Assembly (NCBI GenBank): GCA_036269135.1
Contig: DATASQ010000011.1
Location: forward strand, 1 to 64,000
Length of the DNA stretch: 64,000 nt
Direction: 5' to 3'
DNA from: Palsa-343 sp036269135
GTDB lineage: Bacteria > Acidobacteriota > Terriglobia > Terriglobales > Acidobacteriaceae
Under the pieces are notes generated by a model that was not told where the DNA came from, made no database searches, and worked only from the letters and a program-made list of their open reading frames with translations. The translations under genes were made by a program, and so were the position numbers. Shown here piece by piece: positions 1 through 8,338 of this stretch. Position 1 is the stretch's first letter. The number at the start of each line of letters is the position of its first letter.

Positions 1-630
1 ATCACCGCCCAGACCCGCAACCTGGTCCAGCCCGAACGCCTCGCCGTTGGCGAACGGGCCATTGAGGAGCTTTTTACCTCCGGCATTGAAAGCCGCCTGC
101 TCCCCGTCGGTTCTCAGGCTCCCGGCTTCTCGCTGCCCGACTTCTCCGGCAAAGTAGTGCGATCCTCCGACCTGCTGGCCCTCGGGCCGCTGGTCATCAA
201 CTTCCTGCGGGGCCGCTGGTGCCCTTACTGCGTGACCGAGCTCGAAGCCTGGCGCGACCTGTATCCCTCCCTGCGCGAACGCGGCGCCATGGTCATCGGC
301 ATCTCCCCGCAAACCCAGCGGCAGTCGGACTTTACCGCCAGCCAGCATCAGATTCCCTTTCCACTCCTTTCCGACCCGGGATGCGCCGTTGCCGGCCGCT
401 ACGGCCTCGTCTGGACCCTGCCCGAATATCTCCAGCGCTACTATCGCGGCATCCTGCTCAACATCCCGTTCATCAACGGCGACGAAAGCTGGAAGCTCCC
501 CATCCCCGCCACCTATGTGATCGATCAGGACGGGAAAATTCTCTACGCCGAGGGCCACGCGGACTTCCGCGTCCGCCCCGAACCCGAAGACGTGCTCCGC
601 GCCATACCGGCGTTGACCCGCAGCGAATAA
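1..630 (+). CDS. Peroxiredoxin, AhpC/TSA type (5' end outside window)
   Basis: The reading frame is already open at base 1, so the first residues lie outside the window. The visible 209 residues form a thioredoxin-fold peroxiredoxin that would reduce peroxides with an active-site cysteine. The motif FLRGRWCPYC (nt 199-231) carries the expected peroxidatic Cys plus a second Cys three residues later, as in the WCPYC subgroup of AhpC/TSA proteins. Before the fold is a stretch of about 40 residues ending in VGSQAPGFSLPDFSG, the usual entry to the domain. Further on come the conserved FPLLSDP segment and ATYVIDQDGKILYA, the late strand pair of the fold. An internal ATG at 247-300 would remove the catalytic site, so the longer reading is right. 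The reductant and exact subclass cannot be told. Confidence 0.87.
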   Translation: MTAQTRNLVQPERLAVGERAIEELFTSGIESRLLPVGSQAPGFSLPDFSGKVVRSSDLLALGPLVINFLRGRWCPYCVTELEAWRDLYPSLRERGAMVIGISPQTQRQSDFTASQHQIPFPLLSDPGCAVAGRYGLVWTLPEYLQRYYRGILLNIPFINGDESWKLPIPATYVIDQDGKILYAEGHADFRVRPEPEDVLRAIPALTRSE

Positions 631-750
631 GCTCCTTCTCTTCTGCAACCTGCAAGCTGTAACCGGTAACCGATCCTCTCGCCCCCGGGAACCATCGCCC
701 GACCGCCTGCGTATCCCTCCCTGAGCGCACCCCGCGCCCAGGAGTTTTCC

Positions 751-1188
751 ATGCAGACCGTGGAACGCGTCATCATCCAGGCCACACCCTCCGTCGTCTG
801 GCGCGTGCTCGCCGATATCGAACGCTGGCCTACCTGGACTCCGACTGTCGAGCAGGTCCAGGCGCTCACTCCCGACGGTCTCCGTCTCGGCGCGCGCTAC
901 CGCATTACCCAGCCCAAACTGCGCCCCGCCATCTACGAAGTCACGGAGTTGTCCCCGCACAGGGCCCTCACCTGGATGCAGAAAGCGCCCGGCGCCACCA
1001 TGATCGCCGACCACCGTCTCGTCGGCGATGATTCCAGCACCGAGGTCGAGCTTTCCTTCTCGACCGAAGGGCTGCTGGGGGCGATTCTCGGCAGCATGTA
1101 CGCCAAACGGATTGCGGAATCCGTGAAAACCGAGGCTCGCAGCCTGAAGGCACATTGCGAGAAATTTCCCGAGGCGGCTACGGCCTGA
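751..1188 (+). CDS. SRPBCC / polyketide cyclase-like ligand-binding protein
   Basis: A 145-residue START-like (SRPBCC) protein, the usual length for this helix-grip fold. It opens with a beta strand (TVERVIIQATPSVVWRVLAD), which matches the family pattern in which a small hydrophobic ligand or lipid would be held in a central cavity. The WPTWTP motif and the late helix with KRIAESVKTEARSLKAHCE also fit. It has no signal peptide or membrane segment and is probably cytosolic. The start is supported by CAGGAG 7 nt before the ATG. It lies 120 nt after the peroxiredoxin on the same strand, perhaps as part of one transcript. No ligand can be assigned. Confidence 0.75.
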   Translation: MQTVERVIIQATPSVVWRVLADIERWPTWTPTVEQVQALTPDGLRLGARYRITQPKLRPAIYEVTELSPHRALTWMQKAPGATMIADHRLVGDDSSTEVELSFSTEGLLGAILGSMYAKRIAESVKTEARSLKAHCEKFPEAATA

Positions 1189-1222
1189 CTGGCACAAACA
1201 ACAGCGCGGTGTCGCGACGCGT

Positions 1223-1228
1223 TACAAT
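1223..1228 (+). promoter_or_regulatory. -10 box of a probable leaderless promoter
   Basis: TACAAT lies 7 nt before the ATG at 1236, and there is no Shine-Dalgarno sequence between them. The transcription start would fall at or next to the start codon. No convincing -35 box is seen. Confidence 0.45.
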
Positions 1229-1235
1229 CGCGGCC

Positions 1236-1685
1236 ATGCTGATCACCCGCTTCTGCCTGATGGCCATAGCAACAGCCGTCGCCCTGCCCCTCCACGCCGC
1301 GTCCCCGGAAGAACAGGCCGTTCTTGCGCCCGTCCAGGCCCTCTTCAACGGCATGACCCACCGCGACGCGGCCGCCATTAGCGCGCCGCTGCTTCCCGGC
1401 GGTTCACTCACCCTCATGCGCGACGGCAAAGCCGTGCAGATGTCCTTCGAGGACTTTGCCGCCCGCGTCGCCAAACCCGGCACCACGCGCATCGAGGAGC
1501 GGATCCACCATCCCCTCGTCCGCATCGACCACGATCTGGCCGTGGTTTGGGCTCCGTTTGAGTTTCTCAGCGACGGCAAGGTGGATCACTGCGGGACCGA
1601 CCTTTTCAGCCTTGTCCGCGTGGACGGCCAGTGGCGCATCGCCGCCATTGCCGATACGGGCCGCAAAACCTGCGCGGCGCAGTAA
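1236..1685 (+). CDS. Secreted NTF2-like / SnoaL-like protein
   Basis: A 149-residue protein starting MLITRFCLMAIATAVALP, a signal peptide cleaved near HAA-SPEEQ. The mature part (EEQAVLAPVQALFNGMTHRD, then RIEERIHHPLVRIDHDLAVVW and FSLVRVDGQWRIAAIADTGR) has the order of elements of the cone-shaped NTF2/DUF4440 fold. Family members are small hydrolases, isomerases or binding proteins; no catalytic set is evident here, so a function is not assigned. The longer frame from 1155 overlaps the previous gene and is rejected. The ATG at 1236 gives a clean signal peptide and has a -10 box 7 nt upstream. A hairpin terminator follows directly. Confidence 0.7.
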   Translation: MLITRFCLMAIATAVALPLHAASPEEQAVLAPVQALFNGMTHRDAAAISAPLLPGGSLTLMRDGKAVQMSFEDFAARVAKPGTTRIEERIHHPLVRIDHDLAVVWAPFEFLSDGKVDHCGTDLFSLVRVDGQWRIAAIADTGRKTCAAQ

Positions 1686-1692
1686 ATGAAAA

Positions 1693-1713
1693 GGGCGACC
1701 TCGCCGGTCGCCC
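1693..1713. terminator. Hairpin after the NTF2-like gene
   Basis: GGGCGACC (1693-1700), loop TCGCC, GGTCGCCC (1706-1713): a perfect 8-bp stem 8 nt after the stop codon. There is no T-run, so it could be a weak terminator or an mRNA-stabilising hairpin. Confidence 0.5.
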
Positions 1714-1767
1714 CTCACAGCCAGGTGCCCCATGTATGCCCGCCTCTGGCAGAGGCGAGAGATCGGG

Positions 1768-2343
1768 TTATTGCTTCGAGAAATCCAGATCGATCTCGAG
1801 TTGCACATCGTCGCTCACCATCGCCGACGGCATCCCTGCTGCAATTCCGAAGTCGGACCGCTGCACCGTGGTCGTGGCCTCAAAGCCGATATGCGGCTTC
1901 TTGTCCATCCCGGTCACCGGACCGGTCGGCCCCTCCACGTGCAGGACCACCGGCTTCGTCACGCCCTTGAGGGTAAGATTCCCTTTCACCTCGAGCCCCG
2001 ATCCCGTCTTCTCCACGCTGGTGCTCTCGAACGTTGCCGTGGGATACTTCGCCACGTCGAAGAAGTGATCGCTCTTCAGATCGTTGTCGCGGGGCACCAC
2101 TCCCGTGTCCACGCCCGTCACTTCGATCGTCGCGTGAACCGAAGATTTCCCTGGATCCGCCTCGTCCCACTGCATCGTCGCATCCACTTTGCCGAAACGC
2201 CCGTGTACCTTCGTGATGCCCAGATGGGTCACGGTAAAACCCACTTCGCTGTGGTACGGGTCCGCTTTCCACGTCGAGGTTTGCGCCATGGCCAGCGGCG
2301 CCGCTGCCGCCAGAACCACACCCACCAGTTTTGCCAGCCTCAT
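1768..2343 (-). CDS. YceI family periplasmic lipid-binding protein
   Basis: A 191-residue protein with a signal peptide (MRLAKLVGVVLAAAAPLAMAQ), followed by the YceI lipocalin-like barrel. Family landmarks are WKADPYHSEVGFTVTHLGITK at the start of the barrel, HFFDVAKYPTATFEST in the middle, and GNLTLKGVTKPVVLHVE and DVQLEIDLDFSKQ near the end. YceI proteins bind isoprenoid chains such as polyprenyl quinones in the periplasm; a physiological role here is not shown. Length and domain boundaries are normal. It is convergent with the NTF2-like gene and lies downstream of malic enzyme on the same strand, with a 209-nt gap that shows no obvious terminator. Confidence 0.9.
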   Translation of the reverse strand: MRLAKLVGVVLAAAAPLAMAQTSTWKADPYHSEVGFTVTHLGITKVHGRFGKVDATMQWDEADPGKSSVHATIEVTGVDTGVVPRDNDLKSDHFFDVAKYPTATFESTSVEKTGSGLEVKGNLTLKGVTKPVVLHVEGPTGPVTGMDKKPHIGFEATTTVQRSDFGIAAGMPSAMVSDDVQLEIDLDFSKQ

Positions 2344-2552
2344 GCCGGAAGTCCTTTCCGATACTGCCAGGGCCCAGGAATGAAATGAAAGTCCCTCCAG
2401 CTTACCGGAAACGCCATCACCGTTACTTGCTGCGCCGGTATCGGACGGCGCCCTCTTCGTCGCCGGGACCTGCCGGAGACAGTGACAGGCGCGCCCAAAC
2501 GATAGCTCCCGCTACCGGCGATCGCCTGTTCTACCTGGCTCCCGGCTGCTCT

Positions 2553-4286
2553 TCAGGACTCCCGCTCGAATCGCCGGTAGACCGGCTCCCACACGTTCGC
2601 TGCGACCGCCTTTTCGACCTCGCTCTCGCGCAGCTCCGACAGACCCTCCGCAATCGCCTGCCGGGCCACCGCCGCCGCAATCACCTTGCCGATGGCGCGC
2701 GACTGGGCCATGGGGGGCAGCAGGCTTCCCTCTCGGTCCTTTTCCACGGGCGACAGCTTCGCCAGGGCCTGCGCCGCGGTCATGATCATCGCGTCCGACA
2801 CGCGCCGCGCCCGCGACGCCACAATGCCCAGCGCCAGGCCCGGGAACACATACGAATTATTCGTCTGGTCGATACAAACCTCGCGACCACCCACCTTCAC
2901 CGGCTCGAACGGGCTCCCCGTCCCAATCAGCGCCTTACCGTTGGTCCACTTCATCAGATCCGCCGGCGTGGCCTCGCTCTTTGACGTTGGATTCGACAGC
3001 GGAAAGATCACCGGCCGCTCCGCGTTCTTCGCCATGCCCCGGATCGCCTCTTCCGTGAACATCCCCGCCTTTCCCGCCACGCCGATCAGCACCGTAATCT
3101 TTCCCTCGCGCACCACTTCTTCCAGAGTGATCCTCTTCGCATCGGCAACCGGCCAGCCCTCCACATCTTTCCGCGGATGCACAAACTCTTTCTGCTCGTC
3201 ATGAATCCCCTCAGCGCCCTCGACCAGCAACCCCGGCCGTCCCAGGGGATAAATCCGGCTCCGCGCATCCTTCTCGCTCAGGCCGCCCTCCACCAGCGCC
3301 TTCACAATGAGATTCGCAATCCCGATCCCCGCCGATCCGAATCCCAGGATGGCCACGCGCTGTGCGTCCAGCTTCGTACCCGCCGCCTTCATTGCCGCCA
3401 GCAGCGTGGCCAGCACCACCGCTGCCGTTCCCTGAATGTCATCGTTGAACGTGCACAGCCGGTCGCGATATCTCTTCAACAGACGCGCCGCATTGGAGCC
3501 GGCAAAGTCCTCCCACTGCAGCAGCACATGGGGCCACCGCTTCTCTACCGCGCGCACAAACGCCTCGATAAAGTCGTCGTATTCCGCCCCGCGCACCCGC
3601 TTGTGCCGCCACCCTATATAGATAGGATTCGCCAGCCGCTCCTCGTTGTCCGTGCCCACATCCAGCAGCACCGGCAGGCAATTCTCGTGGTGCAGGCCGC
3701 CCAGCGCCGTGTACAGCGCCATCTTGCCGATGGGAATGCCCATGCCCCCCGCGCCCTGATCGCCAAGGCCGAGGATGCGCTCGCCATCGCTGACGACAAT
3801 CGCCTTCACGTTGTCGTAGCGCTTGTGCGAGAGGATTTTCTCGATCCGGTCCTTGTTCGTGTAGCTCAGGAACAGCCCCCGCGGCTTCCGCCAGATCTCG
3901 CTGAAGCGCTGGCACCCCTCGCCCACCGTCGGCGTGTACACGATCGGCATAAACGTCCGCACGTCCGACAGAATCAGCGCGTAAAACAGTGTCTCGTTGA
4001 TGTCCTGCAGGTCCCGCATGAAGGTGTACTTCTCAAACGGCGTCTCGTACGCGTCAAACGCCGCGCGCCGCCGCTGAATCTGCTCCGCCAGCGTGCCCAC
4101 ATGCGGCGGCAGCAGTCCATGCAGATCGAACGCGTCGCGTTCCTGTTCGGTAAACGCCGTGCCCTTGTTCAGCCGGGGATGATTCAGGAGGGTAAAGCCG
4201 TAGAGCTTCGTCCGGGTCACCGGCTCCTGCTCTCCGGTGTGCTGATCCGTGGGCGTTTCGCTCGCGATTTCGCTGCTGGCTGCCAT
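2553..4286 (-). CDS. maeA: NAD-type malic enzyme
   Basis: A 577-residue enzyme that oxidatively decarboxylates malate to pyruvate, linking the TCA cycle to pyruvate. Length matches the large SfcA/MaeA class. The N-terminal domain has IVYTPTVGEGCQRFSEIWRK with the catalytic Tyr, and the catalytic Lys region follows in LLDVGTDNEE. EDFAGSNAARLLKRYRD gives metal ligands and CTFNDDIQGTAAV is the family signature. The nucleotide-binding loop is AILGFGSAGIGIANLIV. NAD versus NADP preference is inferred from class, not seen. The frame stays open to 4490, but the ATG at 4286 has GAGGAGG upstream, and the extra 68 residues do not resemble the family. Confidence 0.93.
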   Translation of the reverse strand: MAASSEIASETPTDQHTGEQEPVTRTKLYGFTLLNHPRLNKGTAFTEQERDAFDLHGLLPPHVGTLAEQIQRRRAAFDAYETPFEKYTFMRDLQDINETLFYALILSDVRTFMPIVYTPTVGEGCQRFSEIWRKPRGLFLSYTNKDRIEKILSHKRYDNVKAIVVSDGERILGLGDQGAGGMGIPIGKMALYTALGGLHHENCLPVLLDVGTDNEERLANPIYIGWRHKRVRGAEYDDFIEAFVRAVEKRWPHVLLQWEDFAGSNAARLLKRYRDRLCTFNDDIQGTAAVVLATLLAAMKAAGTKLDAQRVAILGFGSAGIGIANLIVKALVEGGLSEKDARSRIYPLGRPGLLVEGAEGIHDEQKEFVHPRKDVEGWPVADAKRITLEEVVREGKITVLIGVAGKAGMFTEEAIRGMAKNAERPVIFPLSNPTSKSEATPADLMKWTNGKALIGTGSPFEPVKVGGREVCIDQTNNSYVFPGLALGIVASRARRVSDAMIMTAAQALAKLSPVEKDREGSLLPPMAQSRAIGKVIAAAVARQAIAEGLSELRESEVEKAVAANVWEPVYRRFERES

Positions 4287-4528
4287 GGGGCGCCTCCTCT
4301 GAGGAGAGATGCAAGGCCAGACGTCCCGCACAGCCTGCCGGTGGGGAACGTCCGGCGAACTTACCAAGTTTAGGTCCGTTGCCGGTCCCTTCCGCAAACT
4401 ATCCCCCTGATCCTCGTTACCGAAGTCTGCCCTCGCCTGCTCCTGGGTCGCCGCTCCATTCCCCCGAATGCCCTTCAACCTCCACGGCATAATAGAAGCA
4501 GCACATCTCCGGACGCCCAGGAGCTCAT

Positions 4529-5197
4529 TTGTCCACGAATTCCCCCCTCCGCGCTGTCATCTTCGACTACGGCGAAGTTCTCTGCCAGCCCGATCCCGCC
4601 GCGCACCGCCACCTTCTCTCGTTGACCGGCCTTGACCACGCCACTTTCGAGCGCCACTACTGGCGCGACCGCCATAATTACGACCTCGGCCGCCACGACG
4701 GTCCCTCCTTCTGGAGGCAATTCGCCCAGGACGCCAGCCTCTCCTTTGCCCCGGAGCAGATCGACGCGCTCATCGAGTCCGACGTCACTCTCTGGACCCG
4801 CCTCCTCGACCCCCGCATGATTGCCTGGATCGAAGCCCTGCAGAAGGCCGGCCTGCGCACCGCCATCCTCTCCAACATGGTGACCGAGGTCCTCGGCCGC
4901 ATGCGCCGCGACTTCCCCTGGCTTCACGGCTTCACCCATCTCACCTGGTCCTGCGAACTCGGGATCGCGAAGCCCGACCCCGCCATCTACCTTCACACCT
5001 GCGAGAAGCTCGGCGTTCACCCGGACGAGGCGCTTTTCATCGACGACAAGCTTGTGAATGTTCACGCCGCGGAGCAGGTCGGCCTGCACGCGCTCCACTT
5101 CCGCTCCGTCGAGCAGTTGCGCGCCGATTTAGCCGCTCACGATCTGCTGCAGGGAATGCCGCAGCCCGGTGAAGACCCGGTCACCACTCCGGCCTGA
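4529..5197 (+). CDS. HAD superfamily hydrolase (TTG start)
   Basis: A 222-residue haloacid-dehalogenase-like phosphohydrolase. Motif I is VIFDYGEVL: the Asp nucleophile is present, but the usual second Asp of the DxD phosphatase motif is Gly-Glu, as in the YihX/dehalogenase-like branch. Motif II is AILSNM, motif III the Lys of GIAKPDPAIY, and motif IV FIDDKLVNV. The cap domain lies between residues 20 and 90. The substrate is unknown; small sugar phosphates are typical of the branch. The start is a TTG with AGGAG 5 nt upstream, and no ATG fits the N-terminal strand. CATAAT at 4488-4493 could be its -10 box. Confidence 0.83.
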   Translation: MSTNSPLRAVIFDYGEVLCQPDPAAHRHLLSLTGLDHATFERHYWRDRHNYDLGRHDGPSFWRQFAQDASLSFAPEQIDALIESDVTLWTRLLDPRMIAWIEALQKAGLRTAILSNMVTEVLGRMRRDFPWLHGFTHLTWSCELGIAKPDPAIYLHTCEKLGVHPDEALFIDDKLVNVHAAEQVGLHALHFRSVEQLRADLAAHDLLQGMPQPGEDPVTTPA

Positions 5198-5204
5198 TCG
5201 CAAA

Positions 5205-5242
5205 AAAGAAGAGGCCGCGCACTCTGGCGCGGCCTCTTCTTT
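5205..5242. terminator. Strong bidirectional terminator
   Basis: A 16-bp inverted repeat: AAAGAAGAGGCCGCGC (5205-5220), loop ACTCTG, GCGCGGCCTCTTCTTT (5227-5242). An A-tract lies to the left and a T-rich end to the right. It sits between the convergent HAD and ribBA genes and should stop transcription from both sides. Confidence 0.85.
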
Positions 5243-5256
5243 CTTATCCTCCTGCT

Positions 5257-6417
5257 TTACGCCACCGGCTCCGCCACCGGAATCCGCACCTGCTCCACAA
5301 TCTCCACGGCGAAACCCTGGAGGGCCGGCACATGCGTCGGCGTGTTGCTCAGCAGGCGAATCCGGTGAATCCCCAGATCGGCGAGGATCTGGCCGCCCAG
5401 ACCCACCTCGCGCAGGATCCGCTGATGACGGTCCTCACGCGCTTCGCGCGCGCGCGCCTCACGATGAAACAGCACCCGCGCCCTTTCGCCGGTGCGGTCG
5501 ATCTCGAATCCCCGCCCCGCGTTGTGCAGGTAGAGAAACGCCCCGCGTCCCGCCTCCGCAATCATCTTCAACGACTGGCGGGTCGTCCGCTGGCAGTCGC
5601 ACAGCGTCGCCCCAAACACATCGCCGGCCAGGCAGCGCGAGTGCACCCGCACCAGCAGCGGCTCATCCCCGCTCACATCGCCGCGCACCAGGGCCACATG
5701 GCTTTCCCCGCCATGCACCTCGCTCTCGTAGGCGATCATCCGAAACTCGCCCCACTCCGTTGGCAGTGGGCTCTCCGCGACGCGCACAATGTACCGCTCA
5801 TGCTGCAGCCGGTAACGGATCAGCTCCGCCACGGTCAGGATCCTCAATCCGTGTTCCTGGCAGAACCCCATCAGGTCCGGCACCCGCGCCATGGTGCCGT
5901 CATCCTTCATCACCTCGCAGATGACGCCCGCCGGAATCAGCCCCGCCAGGCGCGCCAGGTCCACCGACGCCTCGGTCTGGCCGGCGCGCACCAGCACGCC
6001 GCCTTTGCGCGCGCGCAACGGAAACACGTGCCCGGGCCGCGCCAGATCGTTAGCCGTCGACCCCGGATCGATCGCCACTTTGATGGTGTGCGCCCGGTCA
6101 TACGCGGAAATGCCCGTCGTCACACCCTCTCGCGCTTCAATCGACTCGGTAAACGCCGTTCCAAACCGCGATGAGTTCTGCTGTGTCATCGGCCCGAGGC
6201 GCAGATAGTCGGCGCGCTCTTCGGTCATCGTCAGGCAGACAAGGCCGCGCCCATACCGTGCCATAAAGTTGATGGCTTCCGGCGTCACGTACTCGGCGGC
6301 CAGCGTCAGATCGCCCTCGTTCTCGCGATCCTCGTCGTCGACAACGACGATCATGCGCCCTGCTTTGATTTCCCCCACCGCGCCGGGAACATCCGTCATG
6401 GGATCTTGTGGCTGCAT
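5257..6417 (-). CDS. ribBA: RibB-RibA fusion with a degenerate GTP cyclohydrolase II half
   Basis: A 386-residue riboflavin-pathway protein. Residues about 1-205 are 3,4-dihydroxy-2-butanone-4-phosphate synthase (RibB), with intact VVVDDEDRENEGDL, FMARYGRGLVCL, TGISAYDRAHTI and RPGHVFPLRA motifs, so this half should make the four-carbon unit from ribulose 5-phosphate. The second half resembles GTP cyclohydrolase II and keeps the three zinc cysteines in CLAGDVFGATLCDC. However, the RQEGR.IGL loop reads HNAGRGFEI, the segment with DTVEAN..LG is missing, and the catalytic Asp of the D.RD.G.GAQIL motif is Ile (ILREVGLGGQIL). GTP cyclohydrolase activity is therefore doubtful. The ATG at 6417 has a -10 box 6 nt upstream and fits the family start. 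Confidence 0.88.
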   Translation of the reverse strand: MQPQDPMTDVPGAVGEIKAGRMIVVVDDEDRENEGDLTLAAEYVTPEAINFMARYGRGLVCLTMTEERADYLRLGPMTQQNSSRFGTAFTESIEAREGVTTGISAYDRAHTIKVAIDPGSTANDLARPGHVFPLRARKGGVLVRAGQTEASVDLARLAGLIPAGVICEVMKDDGTMARVPDLMGFCQEHGLRILTVAELIRYRLQHERYIVRVAESPLPTEWGEFRMIAYESEVHGGESHVALVRGDVSGDEPLLVRVHSRCLAGDVFGATLCDCQRTTRQSLKMIAEAGRGAFLYLHNAGRGFEIDRTGERARVLFHREARAREAREDRHQRILREVGLGGQILADLGIHRIRLLSNTPTHVPALQGFAVEIVEQVRIPVAEPVA

Positions 6418-6423
6418 AGCTCT

Positions 6424-6429
6424 ATTATT
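6424..6429 (-). promoter_or_regulatory. -10 box of a probable leaderless ribBA promoter
   Basis: On the minus strand AATAAT (5 of 6 with consensus) ends 6 nt before the ATG at 6417, with no Shine-Dalgarno sequence between them. No FMN riboswitch could be recognised, and the 6-nt gap leaves no room for one. Confidence 0.45.
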
Positions 6430-6712
6430 GCGTACAGCCGGCTGCTTTGCTGGCCGCCCAGCCTTCCCACCAGCAGTTGGCCAGGTCGTGAATGAAGATA
6501 GAAGATATGGCAATGGCGCCCACCCAACAAAAACAGGGTCTGAATCGGGAGATTCGCCCTTCACTTAAGAAGCTCGTCCTCGCGCCGGAACCCCGCTTCG
6601 CGCTGGCTGTTCCCCGCCGAGGCCGGTTGCGCCGTCGCTCCGTCAAACCCCGCTGACAAGGGGAAACACCACGCGGAACCGGCGCTACCTTTTTCTTAAG
6701 CGTCACTCAAAA

Positions 6713-6732
6713 AGCGGGAGCGGCCTCCCGCT
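6713..6732 (-). terminator. Rho-independent terminator of the C45 hydrolase gene
   Basis: On the minus strand AGCGGGAG-GCCG-CTCCCGCT is followed by TTTTT. The stem is a perfect 8 bp with a 4-nt loop, about 38 nt after the stop codon at 6770. Confidence 0.83.
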
Positions 6733-6769
6733 CCGTCATCCCTGCAGCCTGTCCCCTGTAACCTGCTCT

Positions 6770-8191
6770 CTACTTCTCCCCGGCCTGAAACTCCGTCCAC
6801 GGACCCGATTTCATATCCCGCAGAATCGGCGCCTCCCAGTCGTACTCCGGATGCGCCGCCAGAAACGGCTTGGCCAGAAAATCGTCACCGCAGGGATGCC
6901 CCGCGCGCGCGATCAGTTCCATTTTCGCCACCAGATCGCTGTCCGTCACCTTGCCCTGCACCGCGCCGCCAGGATTAAACGGCGGGTCATCCCATTGCGG
7001 AACACCTTCCTTCGCCACGTCCTCATGCCCGCAGAGCGTGCGCTGATCGGCTCCTTCCTTGTGCGTGTAGACGTCCACGTGATCCGCCAGGAACTTCTCC
7101 GCCAGCTGCACATCGATCCGCCCCTTGTACTCCCGCATCAGATGCTCCCAGCGCAGATGCCGCGCGTTCATCGACGATGACAGGTCATGCGAATTGAACC
7201 CGTCCGTCTCGTCCTTGATCAGCGAAGGATCGCGGGGGAAGTTGGAGCTGACGAAATAGCCATCCTTCTTGCGCCACACCGGCGTGTGCTCCAGCCCCAG
7301 TTCCAGATAGGCAATCTCGCCCGTCTTGCGATCGCCCACCAGCCAGTCGTTGGCATAACCGCCGTTGTCGCCCTCGATCATCATGGCCACAAAATCATCG
7401 ATGCTGTTGGCATACTGCAGCGCCTTGCGGGACCGCACGAACTCCGGAATCCCCTTGCTGTTCCAGCCTTCAAACCCGGTGATCGTCGTCTCGGTCATCA
7501 TGATGCCCGCATTGTTGATGCCAAAGTCGTCGTTGCTCGTGATCATCCCCGGGACGCCATCCTGCAGGATCCGGTGCCCGTGCTCCGGCTTGATGTCGAA
7601 CATGATCGTCCACCGCGAGCCCTCCGCGTATGACGACCAGTTATTGTGCGCGATGACGATCTTGCCGTCCTTTGTATAACTGCCGGTCGCGATGAACGCG
7701 CTGCATTTGCCCGGCGCGTGAATCACCGGAGCATTCTTCACGTGCTGCTGCTTGTCCAGCCACGGCACGTAATACTCGCTCAGCTCCATCGTGCCGTTCA
7801 GCGCCACAATGTCCCAGACATCCACTTTGACGCCGCGAGCCTGCGCTCCCTGGGCAATGCCCTTCAGTTCCGCCTGATACTGCGGCTCGATATGCGGCCA
7901 AAATATGGTCTTCGCTGCATTCCGGTAAAACGCCCAGTCGCGGTGCGTGGAGTGCTCGTCCTCCACGCGAAAGACGTGCAGCGCATCGGCAATTTGCGGA
8001 CCCAGCAAATACCCGTGCTGGAACCCGATCTGCTCCGGCGTTCCCTGCAGATGCACATAGGTCCAGCCCCCGCGCTGGAACTTATACGCACCCGTCAGAC
8101 GCGCATCCTTCGCGGGCTTTGCCTGCGCCCAAACCGCCGTGGCCGCCAAAAGCACCGCTGCTGTTGCCAGATAACGGAACCCAAGTCGCAT
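6770..8191 (-). CDS. Secreted C45 / phospholipase-B-like N-terminal-nucleophile hydrolase
   Basis: A 473-residue exported protein (signal peptide MRLGFRYLATAAVLLAATAVWAQ). The features are those of the C45/PLBD group of self-processing amide hydrolases: GTPEQIGFQHGYLLGPQI near the N-terminus, then GKCSAFIATGSYTKDGK with the expected Cys nucleophile near residue 163, followed by IVIAHNNWSSYAEG. Later motifs are GMITSNDDFGINNAGIMMTET and GYANDWLVGDRKTGEIAYLE. By family, the chain would cut itself before the Cys and then release acyl groups from amides or lipids; the substrate is unknown. The frame continues without stops to 10312, but that part only mirrors the GH3 gene. AGGAGCGAGG before the ATG at 8191 fixes the start. 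Confidence 0.82.
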   Translation of the reverse strand: MRLGFRYLATAAVLLAATAVWAQAKPAKDARLTGAYKFQRGGWTYVHLQGTPEQIGFQHGYLLGPQIADALHVFRVEDEHSTHRDWAFYRNAAKTIFWPHIEPQYQAELKGIAQGAQARGVKVDVWDIVALNGTMELSEYYVPWLDKQQHVKNAPVIHAPGKCSAFIATGSYTKDGKIVIAHNNWSSYAEGSRWTIMFDIKPEHGHRILQDGVPGMITSNDDFGINNAGIMMTETTITGFEGWNSKGIPEFVRSRKALQYANSIDDFVAMMIEGDNGGYANDWLVGDRKTGEIAYLELGLEHTPVWRKKDGYFVSSNFPRDPSLIKDETDGFNSHDLSSSMNARHLRWEHLMREYKGRIDVQLAEKFLADHVDVYTHKEGADQRTLCGHEDVAKEGVPQWDDPPFNPGGAVQGKVTDSDLVAKMELIARAGHPCGDDFLAKPFLAAHPEYDWEAPILRDMKSGPWTEFQAGEK

Positions 8192-8338
8192 CGGACCTCG
8201 CTCCTGAGGAAGAGTGATTCGGAATACCAAAGACCATATCACGCGCCTGGTCCCGGCTCTTTCTTGCAGGGAGGGCTCCCGGGCGGCTCCGCGGTCCTCC
8301 CGCAGGTTTAGGATTTTTACGGGGGAAAGCAGATACCG

